The notes under the pieces were generated by a model. That model ran no database searches. It saw only the letters and a program-made list of their open reading frames with translations, and was not told the DNA's origin. Both the position numbers and the translations under genes were made by a program. A stretch of 7,891 nt of DNA from UBA1140 sp964409295. GTDB lineage: Bacteria > Campylobacterota > Campylobacteria > Campylobacterales > Sulfurovaceae. The stretch lies in NCBI GenBank assembly GCA_964409295.1, contig CAYPCV010000099.1, positions 1 to 7,891 on the forward strand, written 5' to 3'. Below, piece after piece: positions 1 through 5,385 of the stretch (within the stretch, counting starts at the first letter, position 1; each line of letters starts with the position of its first letter).

Positions 1-95
1 AAAAGAAATTTTTTTAGCTCTTGCATATATGCTTTATCAAATTCATCTTCAAGGAGAGCCAACCATGAAGCTTCTAATTCTATTTTATGTTTCAT
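1..95 (-). CDS. ung: Uracil-DNA glycosylase, N-terminal part only (cut by window edge)
   Basis: Partial gene: 31 codons from an ATG at 95-93 to the left edge. The translation begins MKHKIELEASWLALLEDEF and continues DKAYMQELKKFL. The pattern of a Trp, then L-x-x-EF, then Tyr and L-x-x-FL is the usual N-terminus of family 1 uracil-DNA glycosylases, which remove uracil from DNA in base-excision repair. The catalytic motifs (GQDPYH and the HPSPLS-like motif) would lie outside the window, so the call rests on N-terminal similarity alone. No in-frame ATG, GTG or TTG lies upstream before a stop, so this start is the only one available. There is no Shine-Dalgarno sequence before it; instead a TATAAT box ends 6 bases from the ATG. 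It follows leuS on the same strand with a 73-bp gap. In other Campylobacterota I would expect an lptE-like gene and folC here. Confidence 0.7.
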   Translation of the reverse strand, partial: MKHKIELEASWLALLEDEFDKAYMQELKKFL

Positions 96-101
96 AAGTG
101 A

Positions 102-110
102 ATTATAGCA
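102..110 (-). promoter_or_regulatory. Extended -10 promoter of ung
   Basis: On the minus strand the sequence reads TGCTATAAT, an exact extended -10 element (TGn plus TATAAT), preceded by a seven-T run. A -35 match is weak (TTTAGT at a 17-bp spacing), as is normal for housekeeping promoters of Campylobacterota. Counting seven bases from the last T of the -10 box puts the transcription start on the A of the ung ATG at 95, the only well-placed purine, so the message is predicted to be leaderless. Confidence 0.65.
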
Positions 111-168
111 AAAAAACCACTTATACTAAAAGATAATATGAGGACAGCTTAACCTACGAATCCAATTT

Positions 169-2613
169 TTATTTAACCACCAAATTAACCATCTTCTTCG
201 GAACTAAAATCTCTTTAACCACATTTTTGCCCTCTAACCATTTAGGAATAGTTGCTTTTGCCATAGCGATTATCTCCTCTTTTGATGCTCCTGCGTCTAC
301 TTCTATTTCGGCTCTTCTTTTTCCATTAACGGCTACACCTAATGTAATGGTGTCTTGAATAAATACCTCATCTAAAATTGCTATCTTTCCACCTGTAAGA
401 TTTTTAGATTCAAATAACTCTTCACTTAGTTCGGCACAAACATGTGGAGTAATTGGTTCTAGTAGATGGGTAATAATATAGAGTCCTTCTGTCCAAACTT
501 GTTCGTTTTGTTGTTTGTCTAAAGCGTTTAACGCTTCCATACAACCTGCAATCAAGGTATTAAATGCAAATGTTTTTTCATACACATCAATAGAGCGTCT
601 TAGGGCTTCGTATACTTTTACTCTTGCTATTTTCTCCTCTTTACTTAAAGAGCTTTGGTCAATGGTTGGCATGCTATTTAAAGTAACTTTTGACTTTCTG
701 TCATAAAGCTTTTTAATAAATCTAAATGCACCCTCAACGGCTGAATCGTTCCACTCTAGCTCTTTTTGTGGTGGGGCTGCGAAAAGGGTAAAGAGTCTGG
801 CTGTATCTGCTCCGTACTTCTCGATTAGAGAATCTGGGTCGATGGTGTTTCCTTTTGATTTGGACATTTTAGAACCGTCCATTAGCACCATTCCTTGGGT
901 TAACAAGTTTTCAAATGGCTCTTTTAGGTCATCTATAAATCCTAAATCTCGTAATGCTTTGGTAAAAAAACGTGCATAAAGCAAGTGAAGAATAGCATGT
1001 TCGATTCCTCCGATATATTGGTCTACTCCTAGCCAATAGTTGATATCTTCTTTATCAATTCCACAGCTATTCCATTTTTCAGGATGGGTTGCAAAACGGA
1101 ACTGATACCAAGAGGATTGCACAAATGTATCTAGCGTATCAGTTTCACGTTTTGCATCTTTTCCACAAGAAGGACAAGCACAGTTTGACCAAGTTGGGTG
1201 GTTCTCTAGTGGGTTTCCTTCTCCTGTAATCTCAACATCTTCAGGAAGTGCAATTGGTAGGTTCTCTACCTTTTCTGGCACTAATCCACAAGCATCACAA
1301 TGAACAAAAGGAATTGGAGCTCCCCAGTAACGTTGACGGCTGATTCCCCAATTTCTTAATTTGTAGTTGGTTGTTCCTTTTCCTAAAGCTTTCTCTTCAA
1401 ACAATTTAATCACAGCAGATTTAGCTTCGGTATTTTTCATGCCATTTAACTCATCAGAGTTGATAAGCTCTCCTTCGCCTGTGTAGGCTGAACCCTCTTC
1501 TCCACCTGCAATGACATACTTCATTGGTAAAGAGTATTTAGAGGCAAATTCAAAATCACGCTCATCATGGGTTGGAACAGACATAACAGCCCCACCACCA
1601 TACGATGCCAATACAAAATTGGCTGTCCAAACAGGGGTCTCTTCGCCTGTTAATGGATGAATTACTGTAATTCCAAGGTCATAGCCCTCTTTTTCGGCTT
1701 TGGCTCTCTCAACTTCGGTCATATTTCCCATAGCTGTAATTTTTTCGGCTACATCAGCGTCTAAAAGTCTGTTTTTAATAAGGGCTTTTACAATTGGGTG
1801 TTCAGGTGCCAATGCTGTGTAGGTTACCCCATAAACTGTATCAGGACGTGTTGTAAATACCTCAAAACCTTCAAATTTATTCTCTAATTTTGCTTTTGAA
1901 GCGTCTGAAAATTTAAAAGAGAACTCTAAGCCTTGTGATTTACCAATCCAGTTGCTCTGCATAGATTGAACTTGTGAAGGCCATTTGCCATCAAGCAGTT
2001 TTAAGTCATCTAATAATTCATCTGAATATTTTTTAATATCCAAATAATAACCAGGCATCTCTTTGAGTTCTACTTCATTGTCACAACGCCAGCAACAGCC
2101 CTCTTCTACCTGTTCATTTGCCAAAACAGTATGACACTCTTCACACCAGTTGACAGTAGTAGATTCACGGTAAAGAAGCTTCTCTTCAAACATTTTAATA
2201 ATAAACTCTTGTTCCCATTTAGTGTACAACTCATCACATGTTGCGAATTCACGAGTTTCTGAAAATGAAAGCCCCAAAGTACTTAGCTCTTTTCTCATAT
2301 AATCAATATTTGAATAAGTCCAATCTTTTGGGTGTCTGCCATGTTTTATCGCTGCATTTTCAGCAGGCATACCAAAAGCATCCCAACCAATTGGATGAAG
2401 AACATTATAGTTTTGCTTTCGATAGTAACGAGCCATTGCATCGCCAATACTGTAGTTTCGTACATGACCCATGTGCAAACGCCCACTAGGAAAAGGAAAC
2501 ATACTTAAAATATATTTTTTATCTAAATCTTTATTATCAAGAGGTTCAAATGCCCCTTTTTCACTCCATATTGTCTGCCATTTTTGTTCTATATCACTTG
2601 GGTTATAACTCAT
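169..2613 (-). CDS. leuS: Leucyl-tRNA synthetase
   Basis: Complete 814-residue class I aminoacyl-tRNA synthetase that charges tRNA-Leu with leucine in the cytoplasm. The HIGH signature is HMGH at residues 47-50, in the context FPSGRLHMGH. The KMSKS loop is at 582-586. The CP1 editing domain lies roughly between residues 225 and 420 and has its threonine-rich motif TTRPDT (254-259) and the VPTHDERD segment with His349 and Asp350, so post-transfer editing looks intact. Cysteine pairs at 157/160 with 174/177, and at 439/442 with 480/483, look like zinc-binding knuckles. The C-terminal anticodon-binding and tRNA-contact domains are present to the end (NLVVK). The large leucine-specific insertion that precedes KMSKS in E. 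coli is missing, which accounts for the length being below about 860. The ATG at 2613 has a GGAG (2623-2626) nine bases upstream. It is transcribed alone or with ung, from its own promoter. Confidence 0.98.
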   Translation of the reverse strand: MSYNPSDIEQKWQTIWSEKGAFEPLDNKDLDKKYILSMFPFPSGRLHMGHVRNYSIGDAMARYYRKQNYNVLHPIGWDAFGMPAENAAIKHGRHPKDWTYSNIDYMRKELSTLGLSFSETREFATCDELYTKWEQEFIIKMFEEKLLYRESTTVNWCEECHTVLANEQVEEGCCWRCDNEVELKEMPGYYLDIKKYSDELLDDLKLLDGKWPSQVQSMQSNWIGKSQGLEFSFKFSDASKAKLENKFEGFEVFTTRPDTVYGVTYTALAPEHPIVKALIKNRLLDADVAEKITAMGNMTEVERAKAEKEGYDLGITVIHPLTGEETPVWTANFVLASYGGGAVMSVPTHDERDFEFASKYSLPMKYVIAGGEEGSAYTGEGELINSDELNGMKNTEAKSAVIKLFEEKALGKGTTNYKLRNWGISRQRYWGAPIPFVHCDACGLVPEKVENLPIALPEDVEITGEGNPLENHPTWSNCACPSCGKDAKRETDTLDTFVQSSWYQFRFATHPEKWNSCGIDKEDINYWLGVDQYIGGIEHAILHLLYARFFTKALRDLGFIDDLKEPFENLLTQGMVLMDGSKMSKSKGNTIDPDSLIEKYGADTARLFTLFAAPPQKELEWNDSAVEGAFRFIKKLYDRKSKVTLNSMPTIDQSSLSKEEKIARVKVYEALRRSIDVYEKTFAFNTLIAGCMEALNALDKQQNEQVWTEGLYIITHLLEPITPHVCAELSEELFESKNLTGGKIAILDEVFIQDTITLGVAVNGKRRAEIEVDAGASKEEIIAMAKATIPKWLEGKNVVKEILVPKKMVNLVVK

Positions 2614-2622
2614 AACTTATTG

Positions 2623-2651
2623 CTCCACCATATTAAATTAGGCGAATTATA
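2623..2651 (-). promoter_or_regulatory. leuS promoter (-10 box) and ribosome binding site
   Basis: The minus strand carries a perfect TATAAT at 2646-2651 in the context TTAGCTATAATTCGCC. Transcription is predicted to start near 2639, giving a 5' leader of about 26 nt that includes GGAG at 2623-2626, nine bases before the leuS ATG. I see no convincing -35 box. No T-box-like structure could fit in so short a leader, so leuS does not appear to be controlled by uncharged tRNA through this leader. Confidence 0.6.
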
Positions 2652-2813
2652 GCTAATGGTGGGTTAGAAGATGATGGCGTTTATTTCTAAGATATAAAGA
2701 ACAATAAAAACTAAAAAAAAACAAAGAGTTCGCTTTAAAAGTAAAGATAGAATATAAATATAACTTATCAATACATTCTCTATTTTTTAATACTTATCTC
2801 ATACTCAACATAT

Positions 2814-2846
2814 TATAATCATCAAAAAAATAAATTCCCATGGAAG
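2814..2846 (+). promoter_or_regulatory. mltB promoter (-10 box) and ribosome binding site
   Basis: TATAAT at 2814-2819 predicts a transcription start near 2826 and a 28-nt leader. The leader contains GGAAG at 2842-2846, seven bases before the mltB ATG at 2854. Upstream DNA is very AT-rich, with a nine-A run at 2713-2721 and T-rich DNA at 2780-2790, but has no clear -35 hexamer. The promoter is back-to-back with the leuS promoter, and the -10 boxes are about 160 bp apart. I see no gene or RNA in the rest of this 240-bp spacer. Confidence 0.55.
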
Positions 2847-2853
2847 ACGCATA

Positions 2854-3978
2854 ATGACACTAACTAAAATCTCTCTCCTCCTCTCGTCAATTCTTTTAAT
2901 TACTGCCTGTAGCACAAAAAAAGATATTGATATACCAGATAAAAATGTAACAAACCCACTTATGGCATCCATACAAACCGATACTCCTCCTCCTAAAAAA
3001 ATACCTACAGAAACGTTTGAAGAGCTAAATGGTGACTTTGCAGGAAACTATAAATTAATCGAGTTTATTGACTACATGCACAATTATCATCAATTTTCTC
3101 ATGAAGAACTATATAAGCTATTTTCTAAAGCTAAAGATACCAATCAAATTGTTGAACCATGTAAGGTGCGTAATACCAATGGAAGTTGTGTAGTACAAAT
3201 ACGAAAAGGTAGATGGGACAGATACAAAGCGATGTTTGTCTATGAACGAAATATTGAACGAGGTGTAAACTTTTGGGCAGAGCATGAAGAGACACTCAAT
3301 CAAGCCTATAAAACCTATGGAGTGCCACCTGAGTATATTGTAGGAATTATTGGGATAGAGACAGCCTATGGTGTAAACTTTGGAAAGAAAAAAGTTATTG
3401 ATGTATTGACCTCTAAAGCAATGTTAGGAGATAGAAGAGAAGATTTTTATACAAAACAGCTAGAAAAATTTTTAATTATGACCCGTCAAGCTGGACTTAA
3501 TGCTTCGGAGCTAATGGGTTCAAATGCAGGTGCTATGGGTTATGGTCAATTTATTGCCTCTTCTTATTTGGACTTTGCTGTTGATTTTAACAATGATGGA
3601 GTAACAGATTTATGGAATGCCCAAGATGCTATTGGCTCTGTTGCTAACTACTTTGCTAGAAATGGATGGAATACAAACATTAGCCAAATAGCAATAAGAG
3701 CTAGATATAAAGGTAATCGATTTAAGCGTTTAAAAACAGGTTATAAGACAAAATATTCACAATACAAACTACGAAAGAAATACAAAATAATTCCACGTTC
3801 AAAGCTCTATTATAAAGGTCCTGTATCGCTTATAAAACTGCACCGAGCTACCTATGATGAGCTTTGGTTTGGTACACATAACTTTAGAGTCATTACTACC
3901 TATAATCATAGTACTTTTTATGGAATGGCTGTTCATGTTTTAGGAGAAGCTGTAAAACAACGTAGAAATGGTTTGTAA
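2854..3978 (+). CDS. mltB: Membrane-bound lytic murein transglycosylase B (GH103) lipoprotein
   Basis: Complete 374-residue protein. It cleaves the MurNAc-GlcNAc bond of peptidoglycan with formation of 1,6-anhydro ends, acting from the periplasmic face of the envelope. A lipoprotein signal peptide with lipobox ITAC puts the acylated cysteine at residue 19. Ser20 at the +2 position would favour outer-membrane sorting under the E. coli rule. The catalytic domain spans about residues 115-370. The catalytic glutamate is expected to be Glu169 in GIIGIETAYG; the family motif SNAGAMGYGQF follows at 223-233, and a calcium-loop-like DFNNDGVTDLW lies at 244-254. The C-terminal family motif YNHSTFYGMAV is at 350-360. 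Oddities are Cys103 and Cys112 flanking a short insertion, and residues 282-321, where 17 of 40 residues are Lys or Arg and none is acidic. A seven-A run at 2916-2922 follows the lipobox. The gene lies on the opposite strand to both neighbours and has its own promoter. The sltB name is also used for soluble relatives. Confidence 0.93.
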   Translation: MTLTKISLLLSSILLITACSTKKDIDIPDKNVTNPLMASIQTDTPPPKKIPTETFEELNGDFAGNYKLIEFIDYMHNYHQFSHEELYKLFSKAKDTNQIVEPCKVRNTNGSCVVQIRKGRWDRYKAMFVYERNIERGVNFWAEHEETLNQAYKTYGVPPEYIVGIIGIETAYGVNFGKKKVIDVLTSKAMLGDRREDFYTKQLEKFLIMTRQAGLNASELMGSNAGAMGYGQFIASSYLDFAVDFNNDGVTDLWNAQDAIGSVANYFARNGWNTNISQIAIRARYKGNRFKRLKTGYKTKYSQYKLRKKYKIIPRSKLYYKGPVSLIKLHRATYDELWFGTHNFRVITTYNHSTFYGMAVHVLGEAVKQRRNGL

Positions 3979-3987
3979 GAAATAATT

Positions 3988-4013
3988 CTAATGGTCGAAA
4001 AATCGACCATTAG
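3988..4013. terminator. Perfect 11-bp stem-loop between convergent mltB and DUF6394-type gene
   Basis: The arms CTAATGGTCGA (3988-3998) and TCGACCATTAG (4003-4013) pair perfectly around an AAAA loop. The structure lies 9 bases after the mltB stop and touches the stop codon of the minus-strand gene (4014-4016). It is best read as a bidirectional terminator. Neither side has a proper run of T after the stem, so it may act as an RNA 3' end stabiliser or with Rho rather than as a classic intrinsic terminator. Confidence 0.6.
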
Positions 4014-4364
4014 TCAAAACTCTTCTTTTGTTTTTGCACTCTCTACAATAGAAATTATCAAAGTATAGACATTCGCAATAATAGCACCAATAACCAATCC
4101 GAAAATAAGCCCTGAGTGGTCTTCGGTATTGTTACCAAATTGATAGATAAAAAATGCAGGAAGAAGATGTAAATCTGCAACCAATGAACCTGCTAACAAT
4201 TCAGCAGAAAATAGGTTTCGTACACCCATTTTTAATACACTAGAGATAAGATTAATACTCGATGCTGCAAACAGTGCAACAACAGAATCTTCAAAAATAA
4301 AAGATACTGATGTGGTTAAACTCATCAGTGTAAAGAAGATATAAAAGACTTTTCCCCAATTCAA
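4014..4364 (-). CDS. Small four-helix membrane protein, DUF6394 type, function unknown
   Basis: Complete 116-residue hydrophobic protein starting MNWGKVFYIFF. Four hydrophobic segments lie at about residues 5-23, 27-46, 51-76 and 85-107. The third carries charged or polar residues (Glu55, Asp64, His66) in the stretch AELLAGSLVADLHLLPAFF, and a short charged tail (ESAKTKEEF) ends the protein. I recognise it from memory as the family found between secF and leuS in Campylobacterota (the HP1548 position in H. pylori); no function is established that I know of. The start codon is TTG at 4364-4362, supported by a strong AAGGAGT (4371-4377) six bases upstream and by the family N-terminus; the next Met is residue 14, inside the first helix. 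It lies 49 bp after secF on the same strand and is probably co-transcribed with it. A role near the Sec translocon is only suggested by position. Confidence 0.85.
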   Translation of the reverse strand: MNWGKVFYIFFTLMSLTTSVSFIFEDSVVALFAASSINLISSVLKMGVRNLFSAELLAGSLVADLHLLPAFFIYQFGNNTEDHSGLIFGLVIGAIIANVYTLIISIVESAKTKEEF

Positions 4365-4370
4365 AATAAT

Positions 4371-4377
4371 ACTCCTT
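4371..4377 (-). promoter_or_regulatory. Strong ribosome binding site that fixes a TTG start
   Basis: The minus strand reads AAGGAGT, six bases before TTG (4364-4362). No ATG or GTG occurs in frame within a usable distance, so this near-consensus site decides the start of the DUF6394-type gene. Confidence 0.75.
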
Positions 4378-4395
4378 GGGATTTAAAATGATAGA

Positions 4396-4414
4396 GGATG
4401 CATTAAATGCACCC
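4396..4414 (-). other. Stem-loop directly after secF, before the DUF6394-type gene
   Basis: As minus-strand RNA it reads GGGUGCAU-UUA-AUGCAUCC: an 8-bp stem with one G-U pair and a three-base loop. The first G is the last base of the secF stop codon TAG. The following sequence (CUAUCAUUUUAAAU) is only moderately U-rich. It could be a partial terminator or a processing or stability element that lowers expression of the downstream gene relative to secDF. A weak -10-like TATCAT (4388-4393) follows it. Confidence 0.4.
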
Positions 4415-5385
4415 TACATTGTACCTTGTTCGTACATAGCACGTTGTTTATCTCGTTCTTTTTGACGTTTTAAAGATGCTGCCTCTTTTTCTCTAAAATC
4501 ACTAACCGAGAAGTTAAGCCACATCAAAATAGGAGATGCAACAAAGATTGAAGAGTAAGTACCCACAATAACACCAACCAACAGTGTAAATGAGAATCCA
4601 GAGATAATCTCTCCACCCAATAGATACAGAGTTAAAACAACAAAGAAAGTTGTTAAAGAGGTTAATGTTGTACGCGATAAAGTTTTCGTAACTGATTCAT
4701 TAATAATATCTTCCATTCTTGGAGATTTAATGCTACGCACTCCCTCTCTAATACGGTCAAAGACAATAACTGTATCGTTTAGAGAGTATCCTAAAATCGT
4801 TAGAATCGCAGCTAAAATAGGTAAGTTTACCTCTACTTGGAACAGAGCCAACATCCCCATTGCAATGGTAACATCATGAACCAATGCCACTACTGATGCC
4901 ATTGCAAAACGCCACTCAAATCGGAAAGATAGATAGAATAAAATTCCAATAATAGATAGAAGCATTGCCATAAGACCTTTGGTTTTTAGCTCTTCTCCAA
5001 CAGAAGGCCCCACCAAATCTACACGTCGTATTTCAAATTTTCCTGTCGAAGCTAACATCTCTTTTACTTCGACTTTTGCTCCACCTTTTACAGATTTAGA
5101 TGCCTGCTTAGTTCGGATAACAATTTCTGAATCCGTTCCAAATGACGTAACTGTTGCACCTTCATAGTTTTTATGTACAGAGACAATCTCTCTTACTTTA
5201 TCTATGGGTGCTACACCTTCATATTTTACTTGAATAATTGTTCCACCAGCAAAATCTATACCGTAATTTAAGCCTTTGGTAAAAAGAAGTCCTAAAGAAA
5301 GCGTAATTAAAATAACCGAGAAAATACCAAATTTCTTGGCATTATCCATAAAGTTTATGGATTTTTCATACTTAAAAACTTCCAT
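4414..5385 (-). CDS. secF: Protein translocase subunit SecF
   Basis: Complete 323-residue inner-membrane protein of the SecDF complex, which uses the proton gradient to pull proteins out of the SecYEG channel on the periplasmic side. It has one helix (about 17-36), a periplasmic domain (37-135) that opens with the family motif GIDFAGGT (42-49), then five helices between about 137 and 290. Other family signatures are VGPSVGEELKTKG (125-137) and SLNDTVIVFDRIRE (201-214), the conserved fourth-helix motif with Asp204 and Asp210. The C-terminus (296-318) is charged and cytoplasmic. The ATG overlaps the secD stop by one base (TAATG), with AAGGAG seven bases upstream of the start, so the two genes are translationally coupled and made in matching amounts. 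Length is normal for the family. Confidence 0.97.
   Translation of the reverse strand: MEVFKYEKSINFMDNAKKFGIFSVILITLSLGLLFTKGLNYGIDFAGGTIIQVKYEGVAPIDKVREIVSVHKNYEGATVTSFGTDSEIVIRTKQASKSVKGGAKVEVKEMLASTGKFEIRRVDLVGPSVGEELKTKGLMAMLLSIIGILFYLSFRFEWRFAMASVVALVHDVTIAMGMLALFQVEVNLPILAAILTILGYSLNDTVIVFDRIREGVRSIKSPRMEDIINESVTKTLSRTTLTSLTTFFVVLTLYLLGGEIISGFSFTLLVGVIVGTYSSIFVASPILMWLNFSVSDFREKEAASLKRQKERDKQRAMYEQGTM

Noticed and set aside
110..116. Seven-T run in the ung promoter spacer as a phase-variable tract
   Set aside because: Seven A/T bases is short for slipped-strand switching, and such runs are common in AT-rich Campylobacterota promoters.
96..168. Intrinsic terminator after leuS
   Set aside because: No inverted repeat of useful length followed by T residues is visible in the 73-bp gap, so leuS may read into ung.
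515..706. Plus-strand open frame of 63 codons inside leuS, and similar frames at 2238-2489, 4979-5167, 6367-6618 and 6905-7093, plus 3118-3303 on the minus strand inside mltB
   Set aside because: All lie antisense to well-supported genes, have no recognisable protein features and are shadows of the real coding frames.
2713..2721. Nine-A run in the leuS-mltB spacer as a switch or regulatory site
   Set aside because: It lies outside both predicted core promoters and can be explained by base composition; at most it is an upstream bend.
2652..2813. Small gene or RNA in the leuS-mltB spacer
   Set aside because: I found no open frame with a ribosome binding site and no strong hairpin followed by a T run in this AT-rich stretch.
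2840..2854. Mini-ORF ATG-GAA-GAC-GCA-TAA whose stop overlaps the mltB start (TAATG)
   Set aside because: It has no ribosome binding site of its own, encodes only four residues, and its bases double as the mltB Shine-Dalgarno; chance is the simplest explanation.
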